DNA of 64,000 nt from Bacteroides sp. (GCF_028690125.1 NZ_JAQVBV010000020.1:1-64000), one strand, 5' to 3'; numbered from the stretch's first letter, positions 22,007-31,896 are shown. Notes: a model not told the origin generated them from the sequence alone. Numbers and translations: made by a program.

Positions 22007-22909
22007 TCACGATTTAGTTCCCAAATATAAGAATATCATTCCGATTAACACTAGTATAAGATCAATCGCTTTACTTTTTAAATTCTTTTCACGGAAGAAG
22101 AGGGCACCGAAAGTAAAGGAGACAATGACACTTCCCCGGCGAACCATAGAAACAATAGAGATCATAGAGTCATTATAACTTAACGCATAGAAGTAAGCAA
22201 AATCTGCCGCTGAAAGAAAGATGGAGATCAAAATAATAGTCCAATCCCAACGAAACGGAGTGGTAGTCTTACGTTTAGGCCACCAAATCAGCAATAAGAT
22301 AGGACACATAATAAACACCTGATAGACATTATACCACGATTGAACCAGCATCGGATTTAATTGTTTCATCAGGTATTTATCATACAATCCACTGATAGCA
22401 CCCATAATAGCAGCTAGAATGATGAAGAATATCCATTTGTTATGTTTAAAATCAATTCCTTCTTTCTTACCAGAACGGCTTAACATAAAAAAGGAAGCAA
22501 CTGCCAATAATACTCCGATCCACTGATATAGATTCAACCGCTCACCAAAAACCAACATTGCTCCTACTAACACCATCACGGGACGGGTAGCATTAATCGG
22601 GCCCACAATGGTAATGGGCAAATGCTTCATTCCGAAATAGCCGAAAATCCAAGAGGATAACACGATAAACGATTTGATGATGATATACTTATGTTGCTCC
22701 CAGTCAGCGACGGGAACATTAAAGATTGTCCCTCCCAATAAGTCCGGCTCATAGGCAGAAATCACAATAAACGGTAAAAAGATAAGACTGGAAAAAAGTG
22801 TATTTAGAAATAATACCGGTAATACCGCATTATCTTTCAATGATTTCTTCTTGAATACATCATAAAAACCCAGCAAAGTAGCTGAGAGAAAAGCTAATAA
22901 CAACCACAT
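22007..22909 (-). CDS. EamA/DMT superfamily transporter
   Basis: A 300-residue inner-membrane protein with about ten predicted helices arranged as two EamA repeats (roughly residues 1-140 and 150-298). Typical EamA features are the short N-terminal helix (MWLLLAFLSATLLGFYDVFKK), GPINATRPVMVLVGAMLVFGERL at the end of repeat one and the final helix IDLILVLIGMIFLYLG. The family exports or imports metabolites such as amino acids or nucleotide precursors. The substrate cannot be read from sequence. It lies 26 bp downstream of truA on the same strand, probably in one transcript. Confidence 0.87.
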   Translation of the reverse strand: MWLLLAFLSATLLGFYDVFKKKSLKDNAVLPVLFLNTLFSSLIFLPFIVISAYEPDLLGGTIFNVPVADWEQHKYIIIKSFIVLSSWIFGYFGMKHLPITIVGPINATRPVMVLVGAMLVFGERLNLYQWIGVLLAVASFFMLSRSGKKEGIDFKHNKWIFFIILAAIMGAISGLYDKYLMKQLNPMLVQSWYNVYQVFIMCPILLLIWWPKRKTTTPFRWDWTIILISIFLSAADFAYFYALSYNDSMISIVSMVRRGSVIVSFTFGALFFREKNLKSKAIDLILVLIGMIFLYLGTKS

Positions 22910-22935
22910 TATAAAGAAGAATTAAGTATGAAGAA

Positions 22936-23703
22936 TTAAGAATTCGTGAAGAGAAAGATATCTTCAGGATATTCCACATTTACCAAAAATAGAGCATGAC
23001 CGGGAGCTGATGTTCCGGCTTGGCAACGATCTTTCTGTTCTATAACCTGACGGAACCCCTCTAAAGACAGTTTCCCACGCCCTACCTCAATCAGTGTACC
23101 TACAATAGCACGTACCATATTTCGCAAGAAACGGTCGGCGCGAATCGTGAACACCCAACTTCCATCTTCTTCCTGCGTCCATTCGGCATAAGTAATATGA
23201 CAGATATTAGTCTTTACATCTGTATGCAGTTTGCTGAAACTTGTAAAATCGCTATACTGAAAAAGCAAACGTGCAGCTTGATTCATACATTCATAATCCA
23301 AGGAATTGTAAACCCTGCAACGATATTGCCGATTAAAAGGATATTTAGCCGTAGTTACAAAATATTTGTAAGTTCGTGCTGTAGCATCAAAGCGTGCGTG
23401 AGCATCCGGTTTGACCTGGCAGATTTTATAAACAGAAATATCAGGAGGCAACAATCGATTTAATTTCTCAGTTACAGAATTAGGATCAAGCAGATCATCG
23501 TAATCAAAATGTGCCACCATTAGAGAAGCGTGCACTCCTGCATCTGTGCGACCGGCGCCTATCACCTCAATATCACGACGCAAGAAAGTAGACAACGCCT
23601 TCATCATACATTCTTGCACACTGATACCATTGGGTTGAATCTGCCAACCATGATAGTTGGTCCCATCATAAGCCAAATAAATAAAATACCTTTGCACGTT
23701 CAT
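22936..23703 (-). CDS. truA: tRNA pseudouridine synthase A
   Basis: Isomerises uridine to pseudouridine at positions 38-40 of tRNA anticodon arms. The 255-residue protein has the catalytic motif [11 protein letters not shown] with nucleophile D54 and the N-terminal [17 protein letters not shown] that opens nearly all TruA proteins. It also has the C-terminal RNA-binding segment [23 protein letters not shown]. Length is normal. Its start is preceded by a good -7 box 25 bp upstream, which lies just beyond the stop of the hybrid regulator gene, so truA need not depend on that gene for expression. Confidence 0.96.
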   Translation of the reverse strand: MNVQRYFIYLAYDGTNYHGWQIQPNGISVQECMMKALSTFLRRDIEVIGAGRTDAGVHASLMVAHFDYDDLLDPNSVTEKLNRLLPPDISVYKICQVKPDAHARFDATARTYKYFVTTAKYPFNRQYRCRVYNSLDYECMNQAARLLFQYSDFTSFSKLHTDVKTNICHITYAEWTQEEDGSWVFTIRADRFLRNMVRAIVGTLIEVGRGKLSLEGFRQVIEQKDRCQAGTSAPGHALFLVNVEYPEDIFLFTNS

Positions 23704-23728
23704 TCCTGTTTTTTAGTGTTTTCGCGTA

Positions 23729-23736
23729 CAAAAGTA
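23729..23736 (-). promoter_or_regulatory. Candidate truA promoter -7 box
   Basis: On the minus strand this reads TACTTTTG, matching TAnnTTTG. It lies 25 bp upstream of the truA ATG, in the 42-bp gap after the hybrid regulator stop. Confidence 0.5.
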
Positions 23737-23745
23737 GTCATTTTT

Positions 23746-26700
23746 TCATTCATAAGTAGAAGGAGTCTTGCCAAAAGCATCCACAAAATGCTTTCTAAAG
23801 GTTGGAATATCATTATATCCTACCATTTCGGCAACTTCTTGCACGCCATATTTCTTCGTTTTCAACAAGACCGCTGCCCGGCGCATACGTACTCCCCGAA
23901 TCAGTTCTATAATAGTATAATCCGTACTTTGCTTCACCTTACGATATAGTGTAGGTTGGCTCATATTCATTTCAGCAGCCAACTTCTTCACGCTGAAATC
24001 GGCTTCACAGATATTTTCTTCGACTATTTTAATAACAGAACTGATAAACGGATCTTCTACTTTCACCACTTCAGCCTCTGACTTTGCCTCATTCTGTTCT
24101 GCCACGCTATCAGTACCCGGCAATGTAAACAACCTGGTGTACGTCTGCTTCAAAGCAATCCGTCCATTAATAAGATTATGTATTTTAGCCTTCAAAATGC
24201 CGGGAGTGAACGGTTTCAGAATATAGTCATCCGCTCCCATCTCCAAGCCATGTATAATATCTTCATCTTCTACCTTTGCCGTCAGCATGATAAAAGGAAT
24301 ATTGCATGTTTCCAATCCTTCTTTGACTTCCCGGCAACATTCGAAACCATCTTTCACGGGCATCATTACGTCACAAATAATCAAGTCCGGTAGTTCTTTT
24401 GTAGCCATATCAATACCTTCCTGACCATTTGTCGCCATCAACAAGTTATATTCTCTACCTAATAAAACTTTTAAATAAAGACGAATATCCTTATGATCTT
24501 CCACAATTAACAATGTCTTTTTAGATCCCGTCGTTGAAGAATTCTTTGTTTCTTCAAGCATCAGGTTTTCTACAGGTAACGAAATATCCTGTTTCACTAC
24601 TTCATTTGTAATTGTATCCACTGATAGCTGTTCCTTCTGAGGTTCCGGAACAACATCTTCCAAGGTATCCGGATTAACAAATACAACATTCGGATCATTT
24701 TTGAAAATATTCTTTTCTAATGGTAAGTTTACGATAACTTTGGTACCTTTCCCCTCAACACTCTCTAACGAAATAGTTCCATGGTGCATTTCAACAATAT
24801 GCTGCATGAAAGTAAAACCGAGTTGTACGGATGGCACATCATTCATAAATACTTTATCTTCATGCATAAACTGCTCAGTAGTCTTTACCAACTTTTCCCC
24901 ATCATCTTCGACAACTATGGTGACATAATGCAACTGTCCTTCCACCGTCTCATAAGCTATCAGTGAAACAGTTCCGGTATAATTCGTATGTGTAAAAGCA
25001 TTCGACAATAGATTATGCAAAATTATTTCCAACTTTTTCTTATCCACATAAAATTCCAAATCCTTCTTAATTCGTTTTTCACAACGAAAGGTAATTGGAT
25101 GAGCTTTTAAAAGCTCCCTAAAATGAACCAAATTGCTATCAATCAACTTTTCTATCTGATAAGAAGCAATTTCTAACTTTTCATTTTGATTGCCTTGTTC
25201 ATAAACAGTTAGCAACTGATTGCAGACATCAAGCATTCGAAGTGAACTTCTGTAAGCCACCTGCGCACGTGAAGCAAAATGCGGAACAAGAGCTTGTTCA
25301 TCCAACAAATCCTTCAACGGTGCAATTATTAAAGAAAGAGGAGTTCGTAATTCCTGAACGAACAACGTCAGCAATCTATTCCTCATAGCATCTATTTCCT
25401 GTTTCTGTTCATGTTTCATCTTTTCCAGATTCAAATTTTCTTTCAATATCATTTCGCGGTCACGAAGTACCTGCCTGCGAACATCTCTGACCTTAAGGCG
25501 GTGAAATATGAAATAAGCTAAAGCGACTATCAGCAATCCATAAGTTACAAAAGCCCATATCGTGTAGTACCATTTAGCTTTCACTATAATGGGAATTTTA
25601 ATAATTCCACTTTCTTTTGCATCTGGATAAACTAATTTAACTTCTAATACATATTTTCCTGCTGGGAGCCTGTTATACCATAACCCTTCCGACAAAGGTT
25701 TCATATGCCATTCTTTATCCTTTGGAAGCAAACGATAAGCCATTTTTCTTTGCATTGTCTCATAACATAGATCTGAGAAATACAAACAGAAATCATTATT
25801 ACCCGAATCAAATATTAATTCTTTCTGTTTATCTGGTGAAACTGAAAGAATGGTTTGCCCGTTCCTTTTCTCCCCCGCCATAACAACCTCACCATTCACT
25901 TCCATATCAGTCAGCTGCACCTTGTGGTTGCTAGCATTACTTTTCACTACTTCTTCTGGATCAAAATAAATCAACCCTTTAGAATCTCCCCACAGCAACT
26001 GTCCGTCATTTAAGCGACAAACAGCTACACATCCTCCCGTGGACAGATAGTTATAAAAAGAATCCCCACCATTGCGAATAGTTATGATTCCTATATTATT
26101 TCCTCCCCAAGTATTTCCAACCTGATCATCTACCATACATCCCACATGACCACAGGTTAAGCCACTACCTAACGTATATACAGATTCAAACTTCTCTTTA
26201 TCTTTACCGTCAATACGAACAATAGCATTTAAATAAACAGCATATATCTGATTAGAGTTATTAACAAAAACTGTCCTCACGACCGATTCACCTAATCCAT
26301 TTTCGCGTTCATAGTTGCCTTTCAGCATAAACTGCTCTCCTTGCCACTCTAACCTCTTCAAACCTTTATTGGTTCCTATCCAGATATTTCCTTCCTTATC
26401 CTCTGCAACTGACAAAACTCCCTCAATTTTCTCATTTAGCGGTTCTACCTTTTTGCATATATGCGTCACGGGATCAACCAGCATTAACCCTTGAGAAGTA
26501 GCTATCCATAAACGTTTGCGCGAGTCCATACAAAATTGGTAAATAGCAGCATTTATATATTCCCCATTCCGGGTTTGAAGTCGAAAAGATTTTTTCGTAT
26601 CTGTAGCTGGATCTACTTGTGTTAATTCACCCTGATTATTTCCTAACCAGATATATTCATTTTTATCTTTATAAATATGGTAATGTCCGGAAAAGTCAGA

Positions 26701-27921
26701 CGACTTTGTCCATGGTTCAAAACGAGTATTCATAGATAGTGCCGGAGTAACGCTCTTCATTAATTTTCCATCGTTCGTCACCAACCAGATATATCCTTTA
26801 GCATCTTCCACTATCCCATGTACTTTCGATTTAAAATCTTGCGCCACTCGGCAGTATATATTACTACCAATGTCAAATTTTACTATTCCTCCACCAGAGC
26901 CACCTGCCCAGATATTCTTTCGTGCATAGTCCAAACACACACTCATCATTCTTGTATCAATCTGTAGACCAAATCGTCCTTCATTCTGTGTCACTGCTTC
27001 GAAGGAATAGGGACTTTCGCCAAGATTTTCATTATCGAATTCTAATTTGAACAATCCATCCAAAGTAGTCAGATAATACACCTTCTTATCCTTATATGTC
27101 AAATCCGTAACATATGAACTAGTATAATCAACTTTAGCTAATGTTCCCACAGAAATCATCCGCTCCTTTCCTCTTTTAAGATCATAGCAAACCAAGTCAC
27201 TCCATGATTTACAAATCCATAAATAACCGTTCAACAGAAATAACTGATTTACAACATTTCCGCTCTGTATCAATGAAGTTTTCCCCGTTGTAAGATTATA
27301 GTTTACGACCCTATTTCCATCAACCACAAAGTAAAGGTTAGTTTTATTATCTGTACACAAATTAGTTATTTCACCTTTTATCAACGGTTCTGTTTTCAAC
27401 GTACATGATATAAACTCTCTCTTATCTTCTTTCAGGCGGTTAGGGATAGATGAAAATAATCCTTGAGTAGTTGCTAAAAACAAAGTCTTATCATTCCAAC
27501 AAAAATCAAGGATTTCACGCATATTGATAGGTTTATCAAAGCGAAGAGGCAAATAAATCTCTCTTTCTTTATCAAAACAAGCAATTCCACCTTGAAAAAG
27601 TTGGAGATAAAACAAACCACAAGGAGACTCTTCTAAAGACTTTATAACTTGACGCAACGGAATTGAAGCGGAATCCAAACTAGTGACCAGAGGATAATTA
27701 CGAAAACGGAATCCGTCATAACGGGTAATTCCTTCATCTGTTGCCAGCCATAAGAAACCTTCCTTACTAGAAAAAATATCATAAACAGTACGGTCACTTA
27801 TTCCATTTTTAATAATTACTGGTTCCGGATTCCAATGAATATCTTGTGAATGTACTTTGCAAATTCCAAGCAGAACCAATATCATAAAGATTTTCTCCCT
27901 CATACCTTGCTCAATGTTCAT
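23746..27921 (-). CDS. Hybrid two-component regulator (HTCS) with degenerate kinase core
   Basis: A 1391-residue one-protein signalling system. Order: signal peptide; periplasmic double beta-propeller made of Reg_prop repeats (from GFLWLATDEGITRYDG, to about residue 690); Y_Y_Y domain (about 700-790); one transmembrane helix (about 795-815); HisKA-like dimerisation helix; HATPase-like domain; receiver with D1184 in ICDVMMP and K in LKPF; AraC-type HTH at the C-terminus. Such proteins usually sense glycan fragments and switch on a polysaccharide utilisation locus. Here the phosphoacceptor histidine is replaced by Q856 (FVQELRTPLSLI). The ATP-binding G1 box is DDGEKL and the G2 box keeps only one glycine (VQLGFTF). 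No susC/susD pair is nearby. I infer a receiver and HTH working without classical autophosphorylation. Confidence 0.93.
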   Translation of the reverse strand: MNIEQGMREKIFMILVLLGICKVHSQDIHWNPEPVIIKNGISDRTVYDIFSSKEGFLWLATDEGITRYDGFRFRNYPLVTSLDSASIPLRQVIKSLEESPCGLFYLQLFQGGIACFDKEREIYLPLRFDKPINMREILDFCWNDKTLFLATTQGLFSSIPNRLKEDKREFISCTLKTEPLIKGEITNLCTDNKTNLYFVVDGNRVVNYNLTTGKTSLIQSGNVVNQLFLLNGYLWICKSWSDLVCYDLKRGKERMISVGTLAKVDYTSSYVTDLTYKDKKVYYLTTLDGLFKLEFDNENLGESPYSFEAVTQNEGRFGLQIDTRMMSVCLDYARKNIWAGGSGGGIVKFDIGSNIYCRVAQDFKSKVHGIVEDAKGYIWLVTNDGKLMKSVTPALSMNTRFEPWTKSSDFSGHYHIYKDKNEYIWLGNNQGELTQVDPATDTKKSFRLQTRNGEYINAAIYQFCMDSRKRLWIATSQGLMLVDPVTHICKKVEPLNEKIEGVLSVAEDKEGNIWIGTNKGLKRLEWQGEQFMLKGNYERENGLGESVVRTVFVNNSNQIYAVYLNAIVRIDGKDKEKFESVYTLGSGLTCGHVGCMVDDQVGNTWGGNNIGIITIRNGGDSFYNYLSTGGCVAVCRLNDGQLLWGDSKGLIYFDPEEVVKSNASNHKVQLTDMEVNGEVVMAGEKRNGQTILSVSPDKQKELIFDSGNNDFCLYFSDLCYETMQRKMAYRLLPKDKEWHMKPLSEGLWYNRLPAGKYVLEVKLVYPDAKESGIIKIPIIVKAKWYYTIWAFVTYGLLIVALAYFIFHRLKVRDVRRQVLRDREMILKENLNLEKMKHEQKQEIDAMRNRLLTLFVQELRTPLSLIIAPLKDLLDEQALVPHFASRAQVAYRSSLRMLDVCNQLLTVYEQGNQNEKLEIASYQIEKLIDSNLVHFRELLKAHPITFRCEKRIKKDLEFYVDKKKLEIILHNLLSNAFTHTNYTGTVSLIAYETVEGQLHYVTIVVEDDGEKLVKTTEQFMHEDKVFMNDVPSVQLGFTFMQHIVEMHHGTISLESVEGKGTKVIVNLPLEKNIFKNDPNVVFVNPDTLEDVVPEPQKEQLSVDTITNEVVKQDISLPVENLMLEETKNSSTTGSKKTLLIVEDHKDIRLYLKVLLGREYNLLMATNGQEGIDMATKELPDLIICDVMMPVKDGFECCREVKEGLETCNIPFIMLTAKVEDEDIIHGLEMGADDYILKPFTPGILKAKIHNLINGRIALKQTYTRLFTLPGTDSVAEQNEAKSEAEVVKVEDPFISSVIKIVEENICEADFSVKKLAAEMNMSQPTLYRKVKQSTDYTIIELIRGVRMRRAAVLLKTKKYGVQEVAEMVGYNDIPTFRKHFVDAFGKTPSTYE

Positions 27922-28238
27922 TTATGTGCAATTATTTGTTAAAGATATAAATATCTAATTATAACAAAAGTATGTAGCTGCTTTTTTTAGGAATAATTCA
28001 CAATAAAAGAACTCTGCCAATCCTCAAAAGAATCAACAGAGTTGTTAAAAATCCTCTTCTACGATATATACTTACATTATATTTCTTTCAATATAACATT
28101 CTATTTCCTAGCATTTTACCTAAAATTGTCATTATTTGTTGTTTGGTTCCTCTTTCAGACTCTTTTCGAGAATTACGAATATCTCAGAGTCATTATTATT
28201 TTATACCTATTGTTATTGTATTTATCGTATGAGTAGAA
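27922..28238. other. Intergenic region upstream of the hybrid regulator
   Basis: About 316 bp with a candidate -7 box for the regulator near its left end. The remainder is AT-rich and would encode only a run of hydrophobic residues in one plus-strand frame, which I do not accept as a gene. Confidence 0.5.
27965..27972 (-). promoter_or_regulatory. Candidate promoter -7 box of the hybrid regulator
   Basis: TACTTTTG on the minus strand, 43 bp upstream of the ATG at 27921. It is the only good match in the intergenic region. Confidence 0.5.
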
Positions 28239-28874
28239 TTAATTTGCAGCTTTTGAAAGAGTAAAGTTGTAAGTTCCTTTAGCTGCATCAAAATCATAGC
28301 TACCTTTGAAGCTAACCGGTACTTTCACCAAACAATTACCCTCGTCACTTACGCGGAAATAGATATAAGAGGTAGAAGTAAATACGGTACCACCTTCAGG
28401 AATTGCAGAAATTGAAGCAGCGTATCCTTTCCAAGTAAATAAGTCAGTCACACAGTCATAAGAAGTACCAACATAATATACAGAACTTTTATCGACATTA
28501 AATTTCAATGATACGCAAAGCGCGAAATTCTCCAAAAGAGCACCTGATCTTGTACGAGCTTTATATTCAGCAGTCATCATCACTGTCTTCTTATTATTTC
28601 CAGCTCCATAATAACCTTCCACATCTTCTACCTTACAGTCATATGAAGCATCACTGTTTTTATACAGTGCTTCTAAAACACCACGCATTTCTTCAGCTGT
28701 AACAGTAGGAATATTATCAGATTGTGAATCAAGAGTAGCTGCCTCAATTCCATATAAAGTTTTCATGGATTCAAAAGTAGAAGAGTTATCTTCAAAACTA
28801 TCACTTTCAGTGTTTGAACATGCAGTGAAAGCTAACACAAATGCACAAGCTAAAAAGAATTTAATTGACTTCAT
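28239..28874 (-). CDS. Lipoprotein of unknown function with strong ribosome site
   Basis: A 211-residue predicted lipoprotein: signal peptide with lipobox FTAC, Cys at residue 19, then an Asp/Glu/Ser-rich spacer that may act as an outer-membrane surface-export signal. The mature part has a helical N-terminal section (TVTAEEMRGVLEALYKN) followed by an all-beta section with alternating hydrophobic residues to the C-terminus. I do not recognise a family. A strong AGGAGG lies 7 nt before the ATG (plus coordinates 28882-28887), which is unusual in this genome and points to efficient translation. It is monocistronic and sits between the hybrid regulator and the fimbrial locus. A link to either is possible but unproven. 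Confidence 0.75.
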   Translation of the reverse strand: MKSIKFFLACAFVLAFTACSNTESDSFEDNSSTFESMKTLYGIEAATLDSQSDNIPTVTAEEMRGVLEALYKNSDASYDCKVEDVEGYYGAGNNKKTVMMTAEYKARTRSGALLENFALCVSLKFNVDKSSVYYVGTSYDCVTDLFTWKGYAASISAIPEGGTVFTSTSYIYFRVSDEGNCLVKVPVSFKGSYDFDAAKGTYNFTLSKAAN

Positions 28875-29404
28875 AATATTTCCTCCTATTTTTTATTCGT
28901 TTTAATAATTTGTTTGTGAATTGTTTTATTAATTCTGCAATTCACCGATCACACTTAATTGTTTGTTTGTTTATGTTCCTCAGGAGGGAATCTTTAAAAA
29001 AAATGTTATTCGATTCGGTTTCTTTAAATCTTATTCTATTTAAGACTTCATAAACCTCGTTTTGTTTGTTTGATACAAACCTAGGGTATTTAATTCATAT
29101 AAAAAAACGTTTTTGAAGAAAAAATGAATGATTTACCACTCTTTAATGAATGAAATACAACCTATTCAAGTAGCTGATCAGAATATACAAGTATTAAACA
29201 CCGACCATCCGTGATTAATTCACAAGCTACGATAAAAACAACACCTATTAAAACATGAATTATACACCACCTATAATGAAAGATATACCCCACGGCTTAT
29301 TAAATTCCACTGAAACCACAGAAAAGAAAGATGAATCTGCCCTTTAAAGGATATTTAGAATATCTCTACTTTTGTCCCAATCAACAAACAAAACCCATCA
29401 TACG
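28875..29404. other. Divergent intergenic region, lipoprotein / DUF3575
   Basis: About 530 bp between divergent genes. It holds the AGGAGG ribosome site of the minus-strand lipoprotein, a possible minus-strand -7 box TAGGTTTG (29076-29083) that would give a roughly 200-nt leader, and a 32-bp sequence (28951-28982) that recurs near 42358. The DUF3575 promoter lies at 29367-29374. No reading frame is convincing. Confidence 0.5.
29367..29374 (+). promoter_or_regulatory. Candidate promoter -7 box of the DUF3575 gene
   Basis: TACTTTTG matches TAnnTTTG and lies 30 bp before the ATG at 29405. It overlaps an in-frame ATG at 29372, which argues against that upstream start. Confidence 0.6.
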
Positions 29405-29974
29405 ATGAAAAAGAAAAGAATCATAATCTTAAGTGTTGCGTTGTTTGCCTCCACCTTATTATATAGTCAGGTTGTTGGCATAAAAACAAATGTTGTAATG
29501 GACGCATTGAAAATTATCAATCTAGGGGCCGAAGTCGGCCTTAGTAAGAAACTAACTCTGGATTTGTATGCCAATTACAATCCCTGGAGCTATAAAGACC
29601 AGAAAATGATGAAGATGCTGGCTTTCCAGCCTGAACTTCGCTACTGGTTCTGCGATAAGTTCAACGGTCATTTCATTGGAGTACACCTTCATGGAGGTAT
29701 TTACCAAGCTGCCGCTATCGATATGCCTTGGGGTATCTGGCCAGATTTGAAAGACTACCGTTTTAAAGGTCATTTCTACGGTGCAGGTGTGTCTTATGGT
29801 TACCAATGGATTCTGGGCAAACATTGGAATTTGGAAGGAAATATAGGTTTTGGTTATGCACGTGTCAAGTACGAACAATACGAATGCAAAACTTGCGGTG
29901 AAAAGAAAGGTGAAGGTTACAAGAACTATGTAGGTCCTACTAAAGCTGCCATCAGTTTAATTTATTTATTCTAA
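29405..29974 (+). CDS. DUF3575 outer-membrane protein of the fimbrial locus
   Basis: A 189-residue exported protein with a signal peptide (cleavage near LLYSQ). The mature part is rich in amphipathic strands (GAEVGLSKKLTLDLYANYNPW, WNLEGNIGFGYARVKYEQY) and ends in ISLIYLF with a terminal Phe, the mark of an outer-membrane beta barrel. It belongs to DUF3575, a Bacteroidota family that repeatedly precedes DUF3868 and fimbrillin genes. A pair of cysteines (CKTCGEKK) sits in a late loop. The start is set at 29405 because the upstream in-frame ATG falls inside the promoter. The DUF3868 gene follows 13 bp later. A role in pilus assembly or anchoring is inferred from context. Confidence 0.85.
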   Translation: MKKKRIIILSVALFASTLLYSQVVGIKTNVVMDALKIINLGAEVGLSKKLTLDLYANYNPWSYKDQKMMKMLAFQPELRYWFCDKFNGHFIGVHLHGGIYQAAAIDMPWGIWPDLKDYRFKGHFYGAGVSYGYQWILGKHWNLEGNIGFGYARVKYEQYECKTCGEKKGEGYKNYVGPTKAAISLIYLF

Positions 29975-29987
29975 TAACAAAACAAAT

Positions 29988-31436
29988 ATGAAAAAGATTC
30001 TATATATCCTTTTCTGCCTGTTGCCTGTATTGGGCGGAAAAGCGCAGACAATTTATAAAGATCAGATACGTATAGAAAAAGAGTCAGCTACACGTAGCGA
30101 AGACAATCGCCTGACGGTGAGCATGGACATCATTCTGCAACCAAATCTGAAAATGAGTTCTAACAATGTTACTACACTGACCCCATTCATCGAAGCCAAC
30201 GGACAAACAAAACAACTACCTTCCATAGTAATATACGGTCGCAAAAGACAACTTATCAATCAGCGTAATCATCAAACTCCTGAATCAGCTTACACTGTTG
30301 TTCGACGTAAAGGAAAAACGGAACAGAAAGTGAATTATCTGATACAGATTCCTTATGAAGGATGGATGCGTAAGGCAAATATGAAACTGAATGTTGATGT
30401 ATGTGGCTGTTGTGACATGATAGAGGAAAACAGCGGTGAAAAAATCGCGCAACTTAATATTGCTCCACTGAAGCTTCAACCGGTAGTGGCATATATCACT
30501 CCACAAGAGGAAGCGGTAAAACATCGCGCAGTGGAAGGAAGAGCTTTTTTGGATTTCCCGGTTAATAAATACATTATCTATCCGGACTATCGTCGAAATT
30601 CAGATGAACTTGCCAAAGTACGTGCAACTATAGATACTGTACGGAATGACAATAACATTAAACTTACTGGCATCAGTATCCACGGATATGCGTCTCCTGA
30701 AGGAAGTTATACACATAACACGTATTTAGCAAAGAATCGTACACAAGCACTTGTGGATTATGTGACCAGTTATTACAACTTTGACCTCAAACTTATTACT
30801 TCGGATTTTACTCCTGAAGATTGGGAAGGTTTCCGCAAGTTTGTTATTGCTTCTACAATAGATAAGAAGGATGAGATATTGAGTCTAATGGATGATGTGA
30901 ATATGGATGCAGATGTAAAGGAACATAGCATAGCAAAACTGGTTGGTCCACAAGCATACCAATACCTCCTGCAAGAATGCTATCCGGCTTTACGCCACTC
31001 GGATTATGTAGTAAGTTACACAGTTCGTGGTTTCGATCTGGAAGAATCAAAGGAAATTATTAACAAACATCCGCAGCAATTAAGCCTGAAAGAGCTTTAT
31101 CTTATAGCTCAAAGTTACCAAACAGGAAGCGAAGAATTCAATCATGCATTCCAAGTGGCCGCCATAATGTTTCCGAACGATCCGACTGCTAACCTGAATG
31201 CTGCCGCAGTGGAGATTCAGAAAGGCGGAGACCTAGCCATTGCCAAAAAACATCTGGCAAAAGCAGACCAAAAGGCAGCCGAAACCCTCAATAACCTAGG
31301 TATTGTCTCCATGATGGAGGACGATTTCAAAGCAGCTGAGAATTATTTCAACGCAGCAAAAGCAGCCGGTCTTACCGAACAAGCTAATGCCAACCTGAAA
31401 GAATTAGCTAAGAAACAAAATTACCCAATAAAATGA
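29988..31436 (+). CDS. DUF3868 protein with OmpA-like and TPR regions
   Basis: A 482-residue exported protein (signal peptide ending GGKAQ). Residues about 20-180 form the DUF3868 domain, including a CGCC cluster (VDVCGCCDMIEE). Residues about 185-290 resemble an OmpA C-terminal peptidoglycan-binding domain (FPVNKYIIYPDYRRN, then GYASPEGSYTHNTYLAKNR). The C-terminal third carries TPR-like helices (LNNLGIVSMMEDDFKAAENYFNAAKAAG). This architecture is common beside fimbrillin operons in Bacteroides. I infer a periplasmic or outer-membrane scaffold that ties the pilus system to the cell wall. It is co-transcribed with DUF3575 and followed by an intrinsic terminator, so the downstream fimbrillin genes form a separate transcript. 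Confidence 0.85.
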   Translation: MKKILYILFCLLPVLGGKAQTIYKDQIRIEKESATRSEDNRLTVSMDIILQPNLKMSSNNVTTLTPFIEANGQTKQLPSIVIYGRKRQLINQRNHQTPESAYTVVRRKGKTEQKVNYLIQIPYEGWMRKANMKLNVDVCGCCDMIEENSGEKIAQLNIAPLKLQPVVAYITPQEEAVKHRAVEGRAFLDFPVNKYIIYPDYRRNSDELAKVRATIDTVRNDNNIKLTGISIHGYASPEGSYTHNTYLAKNRTQALVDYVTSYYNFDLKLITSDFTPEDWEGFRKFVIASTIDKKDEILSLMDDVNMDADVKEHSIAKLVGPQAYQYLLQECYPALRHSDYVVSYTVRGFDLEESKEIINKHPQQLSLKELYLIAQSYQTGSEEFNHAFQVAAIMFPNDPTANLNAAAVEIQKGGDLAIAKKHLAKADQKAAETLNNLGIVSMMEDDFKAAENYFNAAKAAGLTEQANANLKELAKKQNYPIK

Positions 31437-31502
31437 AAAGTCAAATATGATATAAATTAGAAACTTCCCCCAACCCCATATATAATAAAGATGGGATAAA
31501 AG

Positions 31503-31533
31503 AACGCACTACCTGTGAAGGCAGTGCGTTTTT
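31503..31533 (+). terminator. Terminator after the DUF3868 gene
   Basis: AACGCACTACC (31503-31513) pairs with GGCAGTGCGTT (31520-31530) with one mismatch and a 6-nt loop, and runs into TTTTT. It separates the DUF3575-DUF3868 transcript from the pilin operon. Confidence 0.85.
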
Positions 31534-31896
31534 ATTCGCCAAAAGTCAGTTTTTATTCAGGCTATTGATAACCTCTTATACAAGTAAAATCATATAATTA
31601 TAGGCATTTGCTATTATAAAAATCACACCTATATTATAATTTGAGAAAGATAGCTTTAATCAAGATTAGGAAATGAATCCTTTCACAAATTTCCGTCACT
31701 CTATCATAAAGTACAATATAAAGGTATAATCCTAACTATTTTCTACAGAATGAGCAAACTCACGTTTCTACATATCTATTTATTTTCTTCTTCTGGTGAA
31801 ATAAAACTTTTTATTTATGCAAAACATATAATTAATTTGCATAAAACAACAAAAAACAAGCATATAAATACCCATTTTTTGAGAAAAAGCATACGG

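Noticed and set aside
28042-28236. 64-codon hydrophobic plus-strand frame
   Set aside because: AT-rich DNA read as Leu/Phe/Tyr, no ribosome site or promoter, and convergent to the lipoprotein gene.
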